DNA of 64,000 nucleotides. It comes from Nitrospirota bacterium (GTDB taxonomy: Bacteria; JACPQY01). The position numbers and the translations under genes were made by a program. Shown here in pieces: positions 15,754 to 24,633 of the stretch (its first letter is position 1; each line of letters begins with the position of its first letter). The notes beneath the pieces were generated by a model that saw only the letters and a program-made list of their open reading frames with translations, was not told where the DNA came from and made no database searches. The DNA lies in assembly GCA_016190245.1 (NCBI GenBank), contig JACPQY010000031.1:5712-69711 (forward strand), in the 5' to 3' direction.

Positions 15754-17712
15754 ATGTGCGGCATTGCAGGCGTCTGGAACTTCCGGAAGAAGCCGGTGGA
15801 CCGCACCCGGTTGCGTCGCATGACCGATTCGCTCTCTCATCGCGGACCGGATGCGGAAGGCTTTCACTTCGACGATCGGCTCGGCATCGGCCTCGGACAC
15901 CGCCGACTCTCGATCATTGACCTCACCGAGCAGGCCAATCAACCCATGTGCGATGCAGCGGGGGAACTGTGGATCGTCTTCAACGGAGAGATCTACAACT
16001 ACGTCGAACTCCGCGAGGAGCTCGGGGCAAAGGGCCAGGTGTTCCGGACGCAGTCGGACACAGAGGTCATCCTTGCGGCATACCGGGAGCATGGGATGGA
16101 TTTCCTGGGCAGGCTGCGCGGCATGTTCGCCATGGCCTTGTTCGACACGCGCCGTCCGAGATTGATCCTCGCCCGCGATCGGATCGGGAAGAAGCCCTTG
16201 TACTTCGCGCGAAGCGGAGATGCGTTTCTTTTCGCCTCCGAACCCAAGGCGATCCTGGCGAGCGGCCTAATCGGGCGCTCCCCCGATTTCGAGGGCCTGG
16301 CCCAGTACCTCACGCTCGGTTTTGCCGCGCCCCCGCGCACGGGGTTCCGGGAAATTCGGAAGCTTCCACCCGCCGGCGTGATGACGATCGAAGCGAACGG
16401 CGAGAGCGGTGTCCACACCTATTGGAGCCTCAACTTCCACGAAAAGGAGCCCCACACGACGGACGAGTGGGAAGAGATCGTCCGCCATGAGATCCGGGAG
16501 GCGGTCCGACTGCGGCTTCGCAGCGACGTGCCGTTGGGGGTGTTCCTCAGCGGCGGCATCGATTCCAGCGCCGTGGCCGCCCTCGCAGCCGACCAGACGA
16601 ACCGGTTGCGAACGTTCACCGTGGGATTTCGGGAGACGGAATGGGACGAGAGGCGGTACGCGCGGATCGTGGCCGAGCGCCTGGGCACCGATCATCACGA
16701 ACTCGTTGTGGAGCCCAAACCCCTCGAGATCCTACCCGCCGTTCTGAACCACTACGAGGATCCCATCGCAGATGCCTCTGTGATCCCCACGCTCTACGTG
16801 GCGAAGATCGCCCGCCCCGAGGTGACGGTGGTCTTGAACGGCGATGGGGGCGACGAGATCTTCGGCGGCTACCGCGGCTATCAGGTTTTTCATGCGGCCC
16901 AGTGGCTGAGGCGGGTACCGGGATCGGCCCTGCTCGGGCACCTAGCCCCCCTCGTCCCGGATGCTCCCCGCGGGAGTTTGCCGTCCCGGGTGAAACGGGT
17001 CCTTGAGCTGGCCGGCGACGCCCATCGGATGACGCTGGAGCGATACTCCGCCGGCACCATGCAGCCGGAGGACGCCGCCGCCTTGCTCGGTCCCGCCTGG
17101 CCCGACTCCACCCTGCAGCCCGCATGGGAGATCCTCGAAGCCGCCGCCGATGCCTCGCGCCCGCTGAGGGGCGTGGATCGCCTCCTGCATCAGAATCTCA
17201 CCGTCGGTCTGCCCGGGGGGCTCATGGTCAAGATGGATCGGGCATCCATGGCCCATTCCCTCGAGGCCCGTTCGCCACTTCTGGACCACGTGCTGGTCGA
17301 GCGCCTGGCCAGGATGCCCCACAACCTCAAGCTTCACGGCCTCACCACCAAGTACGTTCTCAAGCGGGCCCTCCGGGGTCTTGTGCCGGACGTGATCCTT
17401 CGCCGGAGCAAGATGGGCTTCGGGGTCCCTCTCGGCGCGTGGTTTCGCGGCGAGTTGAGGCCACTCCTCGAACGGCGGCTGGGTGAGGGGCGCCTGATCG
17501 CAGGGGGGGTCTTGGCCCGTGCCCCGGTGTGCGGACTCATTCGCGAACACGTGGAGGGTCGTGCCGATCATTGGCCCAAACTGTGGACGCTTCTGTTCCT
17601 GGAACTCTGGTGGCGGACATGGGTGGAGCAGGAACGGATCGAGACCCTGATGGACCAAGCCCCTGCACCGCATCGGGGAATCGAGGCCACCAACCCCTCT
17701 GGAAATCCATGA
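15754..17712 (+). CDS. asnB: Asparagine synthase (glutamine-hydrolysing)
   Basis: A 652-residue class II amidotransferase. The mature nucleophile is Cys2 in MCGIAGVWNF. The glutaminase half contains LSHRGPDAEG, GHRRLSIIDL and NGEIYNY. The synthetase half has the PP-loop FLSGGIDSSAVAAL (about residue 265) and NGDGGDEIFGGYRGY. It transfers ammonia from glutamine to a carboxylate; copies in glycan loci often amidate uronic acids, which would fit the nucleotide-sugar dehydrogenase upstream. The stop overlaps the next gene (ATGA). A C-terminal fragment of a second copy lies 0.8 kb downstream. Confidence 0.94.
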   Translation: MCGIAGVWNFRKKPVDRTRLRRMTDSLSHRGPDAEGFHFDDRLGIGLGHRRLSIIDLTEQANQPMCDAAGELWIVFNGEIYNYVELREELGAKGQVFRTQSDTEVILAAYREHGMDFLGRLRGMFAMALFDTRRPRLILARDRIGKKPLYFARSGDAFLFASEPKAILASGLIGRSPDFEGLAQYLTLGFAAPPRTGFREIRKLPPAGVMTIEANGESGVHTYWSLNFHEKEPHTTDEWEEIVRHEIREAVRLRLRSDVPLGVFLSGGIDSSAVAALAADQTNRLRTFTVGFRETEWDERRYARIVAERLGTDHHELVVEPKPLEILPAVLNHYEDPIADASVIPTLYVAKIARPEVTVVLNGDGGDEIFGGYRGYQVFHAAQWLRRVPGSALLGHLAPLVPDAPRGSLPSRVKRVLELAGDAHRMTLERYSAGTMQPEDAAALLGPAWPDSTLQPAWEILEAAADASRPLRGVDRLLHQNLTVGLPGGLMVKMDRASMAHSLEARSPLLDHVLVERLARMPHNLKLHGLTTKYVLKRALRGLVPDVILRRSKMGFGVPLGAWFRGELRPLLERRLGEGRLIAGGVLARAPVCGLIREHVEGRADHWPKLWTLLFLELWWRTWVEQERIETLMDQAPAPHRGIEATNPSGNP

Positions 17713-18476
17713 CCTCCCGAATGCGCACGCGCCTGGCGATGGCCCTGCGTAGTTTCCTTCCGAACCGGGCCGTCCAAGTCCGCCACCGGGAAGGGGTCCG
17801 GATGTGGATCAACCTTCGGCGGCAACTGGGGCTGGCGGTGCGCGGTGCCCAACGGTACGAGCCGGCCAACGTCGCCCGGCTCCGATCTCTCGTCGCCCGA
17901 GACGCGGTCGTGTACGACGTGGGTGCCCAAGTGGGCTTCTATGCCATGCTCTTCTCGGTCTGGGTGGGTCCGGCCGGGACTGTCTGCGCCTTCGAGCCGG
18001 ACCCCGAGAATCTCGACCTCCTGCGCAGGAATGCGAGGTCCGCGCCGGGGGGACCGATCATGACAGTGGATGCGGCGGTAGCAGACACCTCCGCCGAGAC
18101 GGATTTCCTCGTCGACTCGGTCACCGGCGCAACCGGCACACTCCGCGTCGGCGGAGTCGAGAATTCGCTGGCCCATCTCTGGGCACGGCGCCCGCCGGAT
18201 CGCATCCGGGTCCGCACGATCAGCCTGGACGACTTTGTCTATGCCCGGAGAAATCCTCCGCCGACGCTCGTGAAAATCGACGTGGAAGGGTGTGACGATC
18301 TCGTGGTGGCGGGCATGTCCCGCCTGCTGGACGACATCCGACCCCGCCTCTTCATCGAAGGCCCGCGCCGGCAGGGATCGACCGTGCAAACTCTGCAATC
18401 GCGGCGATACCGAATCGAGGCGTGCGAGGTGAGCCGGGATGGCTCACCCTATGTCCTGATCGCACACCCCGAGTAG
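17709..18476 (+). CDS. FkbM-family methyltransferase
   Basis: A 255-residue protein with VVYDVGAQVGFYAMLFS (SAM motif I), CAFEPDPENLDLLRRN, and the FkbM signature VKIDVEGCDDLVVAG near the C-terminus. FkbM enzymes O-methylate sugars or polyketides. The ATG at 17709 overlaps the asnB stop by 4 bp, so it is probably translated with asnB. A second FkbM gene lies at 19020, on the far side of the asnB remnant and tRNA. Confidence 0.88.
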   Translation: MTSRMRTRLAMALRSFLPNRAVQVRHREGVRMWINLRRQLGLAVRGAQRYEPANVARLRSLVARDAVVYDVGAQVGFYAMLFSVWVGPAGTVCAFEPDPENLDLLRRNARSAPGGPIMTVDAAVADTSAETDFLVDSVTGATGTLRVGGVENSLAHLWARRPPDRIRVRTISLDDFVYARRNPPPTLVKIDVEGCDDLVVAGMSRLLDDIRPRLFIEGPRRQGSTVQTLQSRRYRIEACEVSRDGSPYVLIAHPE

Positions 18477-18487
18477 GGGCCGTGCAT

Positions 18488-18700
18488 GCCACAGGGGAAA
18501 GGCCGCTACTGGAGAGAGGATGGGGGAGAGGTCACGTGGTCTCCGACCACTTGACCGCCGAACCCGCTCGACGGTTCATGGTGGAGCTGGTCTCCGGCGG
18601 CTCGGACCACTGGCCGCGCCTGTGGACCCTCCTGAACCTCGAGCTGTGGTGGCGTTGCTGGGTGGACCAGGAGCCGATCAATGAGGTCGTGAACTCCTGA
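18488..18700 (+). pseudogene. C-terminal remnant of a second asparagine synthase
   Basis: The translated segment RPLLERGWGRGHV...GSDHWPRLWTLLNLELWWRCW aligns without gaps to the last about 60 residues of the intact asnB (RPLLERRLGEGRL...RADHWPKLWTLLFLELWWRTW). It begins in mid-domain and lacks everything upstream, so it cannot be functional. It marks an earlier tandem asnB copy that was mostly deleted. Confidence 0.8.
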
Positions 18701-18825
18701 CCTTGGCCCAGGGTCTTTACGATTCACCACCTACGATTCGCGATTCACTCCGCCCGGTCGGGCGGCGCGCTCGGCGCGGGCGTGTCCCGCACCCATCCCC
18801 ACCGGCTGCCTCCCTTCGGGAGCGC

Positions 18826-18855
18826 GTGACAGGCGAAGCCGCCTTCGGCTACAAT
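18826..18855 (+). promoter_or_regulatory. Sigma70-type promoter for tRNA-Leu
   Basis: A GTGACA -35 (18826-18831) and a TACAAT -10 (18850-18855) are separated by 18 bp, each one mismatch from consensus. Transcription would begin near 18862, about 30 bp before the tRNA. Confidence 0.6.
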
Positions 18856-18891
18856 CCCCCCCATTGCACAATCCATCCAAGGATGGGTGCG

Positions 18892-18972
18892 GGGCGCGTG
18901 GCGGAATGGCAGACGCGTACGGCTCAGGACCGTATGGGGCGACCCGTGGAGGTTCAAATCCTCTCGCGCCCA
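18892..18972 (+). tRNA. tRNA-Leu (anticodon CAG)
   Basis: The acceptor stem GGGCGCG pairs perfectly with CGCGCCC before discriminator A. The D arm is GCG...CGC. The anticodon arm is TACGG-CTCAGGA-CCGTA with anticodon CAG. A long variable arm (TGGGGCGACCCG) marks a class II tRNA. The T arm is GGAGG-TTCAAAT-CCTCT. The 3' CCA is not encoded. It lies between the asnB remnant and the second FkbM gene. Confidence 0.95.
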
Positions 18973-19019
18973 GGTCCGAGCATGAGGAATCCGCTGCTCG
19001 CGGCCCAGTAGGCTGAATC

Positions 19020-19895
19020 ATGAGCATCCTGGACCGGCTCCTCCCGTTTGTGCCCGAAGGCCTGATTCGTCGGGTGTATTCCATGGGACCCTTGGCCCGC
19101 ATCGCCCGTCGGCTGCTTACCCCCGCCCCCTCGGCCGACCCATACCGCTGGGTGACTGTCTCCCACGGGCCTCTCGCCGGCCTCCGGCTGCGCCTGGATC
19201 TCCGGCGCGAGAAGACGTACTGGCTGGGCACCTACGAGCCGGGCGTCGAGGCAGCGCTCACGAATCGGCTCCGTCCCGGCGATACGGCGTTCGACGTCGG
19301 AGCATATGTCGGCTACCTCGCGCTCCTCATGGCCCACTTGGTCGGGCCCGAAGGCCGCGTGGTCGCCTTCGAGGCACATCCGGACGCCCTCAGCCGTTTG
19401 AACGAGCACATCCACGCCAACAAGACACGCCACGTCCGAAGCGTCGGTCTCGCCCTCTCAGACCGCCAGGGCACGGCTTGGATGTCCTCGCCCCCGGGAA
19501 TGGACCCGCGCGAGAACTCGATCCGGCGTGCCGATCAGCCCGCCGGCAAGGTCCGGAGCTCCGCCGGGGCGGTAAGGGTCAGAACCGACACCCTCGATCA
19601 CTGGCTTGCTCGGAATCCCGCGTCTCCTCCCCGGCTCCTCAAAATCGATATTGAAGGCGTCGGCGGACAGGCCCTGGCGGGATCGAGGCACACCCTCAGG
19701 CGGCACCGGCCTGACCTCATTGTGGAGATCCACAGTGCCACGGATGGTGCTTTGGTATGGTCAATCCTGAGTCCACTTCGATATCGGATGACGAACTTGG
19801 AGAACGGCCGTCCGACCCGTGCAGCCCCCTACAACGGACACCTCCTCGCCATCCATCCCGACTACACCCGGCGGGGTGATGGGCGCACGGCGTGA
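19020..19895 (+). CDS. FkbM-family methyltransferase (second copy)
   Basis: A 291-residue FkbM protein: TAFDVGAYVGYLALLMAHL (motif I), VVAFEAHPDALSRLNEHI, and LLKIDIEGVGGQALAGS as the family signature. It differs clearly from the copy at 17709, so it is a paralog and not a recent duplicate. It probably methylates a surface sugar. It starts 47 bp after the tRNA and may depend partly on read-through from it. Confidence 0.87.
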   Translation: MSILDRLLPFVPEGLIRRVYSMGPLARIARRLLTPAPSADPYRWVTVSHGPLAGLRLRLDLRREKTYWLGTYEPGVEAALTNRLRPGDTAFDVGAYVGYLALLMAHLVGPEGRVVAFEAHPDALSRLNEHIHANKTRHVRSVGLALSDRQGTAWMSSPPGMDPRENSIRRADQPAGKVRSSAGAVRVRTDTLDHWLARNPASPPRLLKIDIEGVGGQALAGSRHTLRRHRPDLIVEIHSATDGALVWSILSPLRYRMTNLENGRPTRAAPYNGHLLAIHPDYTRRGDGRTA

Positions 19896-19998
19896 GTTCT
19901 CACCCCCTGCGACGCCATGCCTCCCCGAGCACGCCACCCGGTCTGAACCTGAACGTGGCGGCACGCTTCCGAAAAAAGGTGAGCCGCGGTAATATGTA

Positions 19999-20604
19999 AT
20001 GGTGCCCCTTCCGACCCAGACGGCTTACTGCCCCAGTTGCGGCGGAAACGTCCCCGTGATGACCATTCTCTGGCGGGGCACTGAAACTCCTCGTTGCGGC
20101 AACTGCGGCCTCGTGCTCGCCACCCAGCACGATGAATCCCAGGATGCCGGGCACCAGATGACCTGCGTCGTCTTTGCCGAAGATTCGCCCGGTGTCCGCC
20201 GCGTAATCGCCACCGTCCTCGAAGGCACGAAGATCACCCTCCAGGCCATCCCGTGCGAGAACGGGATGGAATTCATCGCGAAGATGACCGAGCTACTCAA
20301 AGAGAAGAAACACGTCGATCTGGCCATTCTGGACGTCCAGATGCCGATCCTGAGCGGCATTCAGGCCGCGCTTGCGATGCGGGAAATCGAAAAGAAATTC
20401 GTCAGCGCAAAACCCACGCCCATTCTCTTCTTCACCTCCAAGATGATCGACCCGAAGTTCAAGTCCATCCTGGACCAGTGCCGGCCCTCGGCCTACCTGA
20501 ACAAGGGAACGGAGGCCTCTCCCCGCGAACTGGGTCGCCGAATCTATTCCGTCGTCCGGCGACTCGTCTCGGATATGTCTCTGCAAGAAGAGCTGAACCG
20601 CTAG
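19999..20604 (+). CDS. Zinc-ribbon plus receiver-domain response regulator
   Basis: A 201-residue protein. Residues 11-36 form a zinc ribbon (CPSC and CGNC). Residues 56-180 are a CheY-type receiver with all key residues: acidic pair E61-D62, phosphoacceptor D112 in LAILDVQMP, T146 and K169 (YLNKG). There is no output domain after the receiver. Zinc-ribbon receivers occur in gliding and chemosensory pathways of deltaproteobacteria-like bacteria. The cognate kinase is not in this window. Confidence 0.85.
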   Translation: MVPLPTQTAYCPSCGGNVPVMTILWRGTETPRCGNCGLVLATQHDESQDAGHQMTCVVFAEDSPGVRRVIATVLEGTKITLQAIPCENGMEFIAKMTELLKEKKHVDLAILDVQMPILSGIQAALAMREIEKKFVSAKPTPILFFTSKMIDPKFKSILDQCRPSAYLNKGTEASPRELGRRIYSVVRRLVSDMSLQEELNR

Positions 20605-20612
20605 AGCCGGCT

Positions 20613-20837
20613 TCAACCGGCGACGTGGACGCGCCGGTCCCGCTTGTGGTCCTTGATCTCCTGGTCCATCTCGGCCACAACGTCCACAAGCATGCGGACA
20701 TCGGACCTCAGAGCCCTCATGTGAGCCCTGAGTGATGCAAGCTGGCTCCTCATCGACGCAAACTGGCGGTCCATCGCATCGAAGCGACCAAGCATCTGCG
20801 CGCGGAGCCGACTCAGAGTCAGTCGCCCATTCCTCAC
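20613..20837 (-). CDS. Short coiled-coil protein
   Basis: A 74-residue frame, strongly helical with regular heptads (MLGRFDAMDRQFASMRSQL, then LVDVVAEMDQEIKDHK). It ends 8 bp from the convergent response-regulator gene. A TTGACA-like -35 lies upstream on this strand, with only a weak -10. I do not recognise a family; similar short coiled-coil proteins occur next to TA genes. Real gene status is plausible, not certain. Confidence 0.45.
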   Translation of the reverse strand: MRNGRLTLSRLRAQMLGRFDAMDRQFASMRSQLASLRAHMRALRSDVRMLVDVVAEMDQEIKDHKRDRRVHVAG

Positions 20838-20936
20838 GCGCGCACGCTAGCGCGCCTCCCCCGAGCATGTCAAGTCCCACCGGCGCGCGAGCCTTCGGTT
20901 TCCCATCGCGGCAGGCGTGCGCTACCATCATGCGCC

Positions 20937-23045
20937 ATGGCCCGATTCTGCATCACCACGCCCATCTACTACGTCAACGACGTGCCCCACATCGGGCACG
21001 CCTATACCACCATCGCCGCGGACATCCTCGCCCGATACCATCGCATGCTCGGCGACGATGTCTTCTTCCTCACGGGAACGGACGAGCACGGCAAGAAAGT
21101 CGAGCAGGCCGCCGCCGCCCAGGGGCGGACACCTCGGGACCTTGCGGACAGCGTCCACGGCCGCTTCCGCGATCTCTGGCGGACGCTCAACATCTCGAAC
21201 GACGACTTCATCCGAACCACCGAGGATCGCCATCGCCGAACCGTCCACGACTTCTGGTCCCGCGCCAAGGCCGCGAAGGACATCTTCCTCGGCGATTACG
21301 AGGGCTGGTACTGCACCCCCTGCGAGACGTTCTGGACGGAGAAGGAGCTGATTCCCGAAAGTAGGCCGGCATCGGAGTTGGAAAATGCCGGCACGCTCAT
21401 GGAGGGTCCGGTGGATCCCACCGGAGAGATCTCCTTGCCCGAGCGACAAGAGACGATCTGGCGCTGCCCCACCTGCCGCCGCCCCACCGAAAAACTCCGC
21501 CAGCCGAGCTACTTCTTCAACCTTTCCGGCCGTTGGAAGTACCTCGTCGAGCACTTCGAGCAGCATCCCGACGCGATCCAACCATCATCGCGTCGCAACG
21601 AGATCTTGGCCTTTCTGCGCGGCGAAGATCTCCGAGACCTGAGCATCAGCCGCACCGACTTCCAGTGGGGCATCCCCGTCCCGGACGACTCCCGGCACGT
21701 CATCTACGTCTGGTTCGACGCCCTCGTGAACTACCTCACGGCCACACACTACTCGCCCGGTCGAGAGGACTTCTGGCCCGCCTCCATCCATCTCGTCGGG
21801 AAAGACATCCTCCGCTTCCACACCGTCTACTGGTTCGCCTTCCTGAAATCCGCCGGCTTCCCCCCCCCCGAACGCGTCTTCGCGCACGGGTGGTGGACGG
21901 TGGATGGGCAGAAGATGAGCAAGTCCCTCGGTAACGTGGTGGACCCTTTCGAGGTGGCGCAGAAGTACGGCACCGATCCCTTCCGCTATTTCCTTTTCCG
22001 CGAGGTGCCCTTCGGCCAGGACGGCAACTACTCGAACCGGCTCCTCGAAGCGCGGATCAACGGTGACCTCGCGAACGACCTCGGCAACCTCCTCAGCCGG
22101 GTGGTGCAAGTGGCCTCCAAGCATTTCCTGGATAGCCGCATCCCCGCCTCCACGACGCACGATCCATCCACGCTCGGCCAGGACGGCACGCTCCTCCTCG
22201 TTCGGCGGGAGCAGGTCAAGAAGGCGTACCTCGACGCGCTGGGCCGAATCGAGCTCCAGGCCGCCCTCGAGGCCGTCTGGGATCTGGTCCGCGAGGCCAA
22301 CGGCTACGTGGACCGTTCCCGGCCGTGGGAGCATCGGGGGACGCCGCGCGGGACCGCGTCCCTCCTCGAACTTCTCGAATCGCTCCGCTTCGCGGGCGTG
22401 CTTCTCCAGCCGTTCATGCCCGGCATCTCAAACCGAATCCTTCACCAAATCCTTGGGCGGGAGATTTTCGGTTCCTCGAGCCGGCCATCGGAACCGGAAA
22501 CCGCCGACCTCGACCGACCCTACCCCTTCACGAAAGGGTGTAGCATTGTGAAAGGGGCGCACTTGGTGGAGAGGCTGGACCTGGCATCGGCAGTCGGGAG
22601 TCGAGAGTCGGGAGGCGTCCCAGCGGCGAAGATGGAGCAGGGTGGAACGCTGCCCAAACAAGCTGGAGTTCCCACAAAGGAGGCGAAGGTGACCGAGACG
22701 ACATCAAACACGATTACGACAAGCACGATCACGATCGACGAATTCAGGAAGATGGACCTCCGCTCGGCCACGATCCTGGAGGCAGAAGAGGTCCCGGGCT
22801 CGAAAAGGCTCGTGAAGCTGAAGGTGGATCTCGGAGGCGAGTCGAGGCAGGTCGTGGCGGGAATTCGCCACGTCTACACGCCGGCGGAGCTCCCGGGAAA
22901 GAAGGTCGTCCTAGTGGCCAACCTCGCGCCGGCCAAGATCATGGGCGTCGAGTCGCAGGGGATGGTGCTCGCCGCCACGGACGGGGACACGCTTTCGCTC
23001 CTCTCGTTCGACCGGGATGTGGGTCCGGGCCGGAAAGTGAAATAG
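20937..23045 (+). CDS. metG: Methionyl-tRNA synthetase with C-terminal tRNA-binding domain
   Basis: The class I catalytic core has an exact HIGH motif at residues 18-21 (VPHIGHAYTT) and KMSKS near residue 325 (DGQKMSKSLGN). Zinc-knuckle cysteines appear in CTPCETFW and CPTCRRP. The anticodon-binding helical domain follows. Residues about 595-702 are an EMAP-II/Trbp111-like domain (IDEFRKMDLRSATILEAEEV, ending in VESQGMVLAA). The linker before this domain (about 535-590) is low-complexity Thr/Ser/Gly-rich. It is essential for charging tRNA-Met. Confidence 0.96.
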   Translation: MARFCITTPIYYVNDVPHIGHAYTTIAADILARYHRMLGDDVFFLTGTDEHGKKVEQAAAAQGRTPRDLADSVHGRFRDLWRTLNISNDDFIRTTEDRHRRTVHDFWSRAKAAKDIFLGDYEGWYCTPCETFWTEKELIPESRPASELENAGTLMEGPVDPTGEISLPERQETIWRCPTCRRPTEKLRQPSYFFNLSGRWKYLVEHFEQHPDAIQPSSRRNEILAFLRGEDLRDLSISRTDFQWGIPVPDDSRHVIYVWFDALVNYLTATHYSPGREDFWPASIHLVGKDILRFHTVYWFAFLKSAGFPPPERVFAHGWWTVDGQKMSKSLGNVVDPFEVAQKYGTDPFRYFLFREVPFGQDGNYSNRLLEARINGDLANDLGNLLSRVVQVASKHFLDSRIPASTTHDPSTLGQDGTLLLVRREQVKKAYLDALGRIELQAALEAVWDLVREANGYVDRSRPWEHRGTPRGTASLLELLESLRFAGVLLQPFMPGISNRILHQILGREIFGSSSRPSEPETADLDRPYPFTKGCSIVKGAHLVERLDLASAVGSRESGGVPAAKMEQGGTLPKQAGVPTKEAKVTETTSNTITTSTITIDEFRKMDLRSATILEAEEVPGSKRLVKLKVDLGGESRQVVAGIRHVYTPAELPGKKVVLVANLAPAKIMGVESQGMVLAATDGDTLSLLSFDRDVGPGRKVK

Positions 23046-23048
23046 CCG

Positions 23049-24575
23049 ATGAGTGATGGGTTCTCCTCACCCGCCCTTCGGACACCCTCCCCGCCTGTCC
23101 AGTCCGCCACGGCGGACGGACGGGCAGGTCCCGCGAGCGGGAGAGTGGAGGGTGAGGGCCTGGCGGACTCGCACTGCCACCTCGCCATGCTGGCCCTCGG
23201 GGAACGAGCGGCGGCCCTCGAACGCGCCCACGCCGCGGGTGTCGGGCTGTTGATCCTCCCCGGCACGACACTGGCCGACAGCGTCGAGGGCATCGCACTC
23301 GCCCGAGCCGGTGATGGCCTGTTCGCGACCGTTGGGATCCATCCGCACGAGGCGAAGGACGCATCGGACAACTTCGAGACCCAACTCGATCAACTCGCCG
23401 GAGAACCGAAGGTGCGAGCGATCGGGGAAATCGGCCTCGACTATCACTACGATCACTCTCCCCGGCCGGTTCAGCACGATGTTTTCACGCGCCAGATCGC
23501 CGTGGCCCGCCGTCTCAAGCTGCCCATCGTCGTCCACATCCGAGAAGCCTTCCCGGAAGCCGCCGAAATCCTACGGGACGCCTCCGCCCAGGATGCCGGG
23601 GGAGTGATCCACAGTTTCACGGGCTCCTACGAGGATGCCCGGTCGTTTCTGGACCTTGGGTTCGACATTTCCTTCTCCGGAATCCTCACCTTCCCGAAGG
23701 CCGGAGAGTTGCGAGAGGTGGCGCGCAAGATCCCCATCGAGCGAATCCTCGTGGAATCCGACAGTCCCTATCTTGCGCCCGTCCCGCACCGCGGAAAACC
23801 CAACGAACCCGCGTTCGTGAGGCACACGGCGGAGGTCCTCGCGGGTCTCAAGGGCCTCTCCGCCGAAGACGTGGCCCGCATCACCACCGTCAACACCCGC
23901 CGGGCGTTCCGCCTCGGGAACGGCACCGCGGTCGATCTCGCCCCAGGGGACCGCCAGTGGGCCCGCCGGATCGGCCTCGAGCCGCGCCTCGCCTACCGGA
24001 TCCGTGATTCCCTCTACCTGAATATCACCAATAAGTGCACCATCGCATGCACCTTCTGCCCGAAGTTCGAGGACTACATGGTGAAGGGTCATTTCCTGCG
24101 CCTCCCACGCGAACCGCAGGCTTCCGAGATCCTCGAGGCCGTGGCGGATCTCGAGGGGACGCGCGAGGTCGTCTTCTGCGGATACGGCGAGCCCACGCTG
24201 AGGCTGGACGTCCTTCGCGATGTGGCCCGGCACCTCAAGGGGCGCGGCACCCGCGTGCGGCTCAACACGGACGGTCTCGGCTGCCTCGTCCACGGCCGCA
24301 ATATCCTGCCCGAGCTTCAAGGCCTGATCGACTGCGTTTCCGTGAGCCTCAACGCATCGAGCGGGGACGAGTACGCGCGCCTGTGCCCCTCCCACCACGG
24401 GGCCGCCGCCTACGAGGCGGTCAAAGCATTCATCGACGAGGCGAAAAACTGGATCCCCGAAGTGCAAGCCACCGCGGTGACGGTGCCCGGTGTCGATGTC
24501 GAGGCGTGTCGCCGCATCGCCGAAGAGGAATTGGGGGTGCGTTTCAGGGCGCGGGAATTCAACGAGGTAGGTTGA
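23049..24575 (+). CDS. TatD hydrolase / radical SAM fusion
   Basis: Residues about 38-300 form a TatD-type metal-dependent hydrolase: DSHCHL, GIHPHEAKD, GEIGLDYHYD, HSFTG and VESDSPYLAP. A linked radical SAM domain follows (NITNKCTIACTFC, Cys at about 328, 332 and 335; GYGEPTLRLD). TatD-linked radical SAM proteins are a known but uncharacterised architecture. The first about 32 residues are encoded by a palindromic GC-rich repeat, so GTG at 23145 (VEGEGLADSHCH) may be the true start. It lies 3 bp after metG, as tatD often does. Confidence 0.88.
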   Translation: MSDGFSSPALRTPSPPVQSATADGRAGPASGRVEGEGLADSHCHLAMLALGERAAALERAHAAGVGLLILPGTTLADSVEGIALARAGDGLFATVGIHPHEAKDASDNFETQLDQLAGEPKVRAIGEIGLDYHYDHSPRPVQHDVFTRQIAVARRLKLPIVVHIREAFPEAAEILRDASAQDAGGVIHSFTGSYEDARSFLDLGFDISFSGILTFPKAGELREVARKIPIERILVESDSPYLAPVPHRGKPNEPAFVRHTAEVLAGLKGLSAEDVARITTVNTRRAFRLGNGTAVDLAPGDRQWARRIGLEPRLAYRIRDSLYLNITNKCTIACTFCPKFEDYMVKGHFLRLPREPQASEILEAVADLEGTREVVFCGYGEPTLRLDVLRDVARHLKGRGTRVRLNTDGLGCLVHGRNILPELQGLIDCVSVSLNASSGDEYARLCPSHHGAAAYEAVKAFIDEAKNWIPEVQATAVTVPGVDVEACRRIAEEELGVRFRAREFNEVG

Positions 24576-24583
24576 GCGTTCAG

Positions 24584-24611
24584 TTGACCCGTGGGGATTT
24601 CGCACTATACT
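24584..24611 (+). promoter_or_regulatory. Sigma70-type promoter upstream of prs
   Basis: TTGACC (24584-24589) and TATACT (24606-24611) are spaced by 16 bp in the gap after the TatD-radical SAM gene. The predicted start near 24618 would leave a 15-base leader before the prs ATG. Confidence 0.55.
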
Positions 24612-24633
24612 CCATCCGATCGGCGAGCCTGAT

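Noticed and set aside
18422-18487. Treating 18422-18700 as an intact small gene
   Set aside because: The first part overlaps the FkbM gene in another frame; only the segment from about 18488 has meaning, as an asnB fragment.
18892-18972. tRNA-Leu as an integration site with a duplicated 3' end
   Set aside because: I found no second copy of the tRNA 3' end and no integrase gene in the window.
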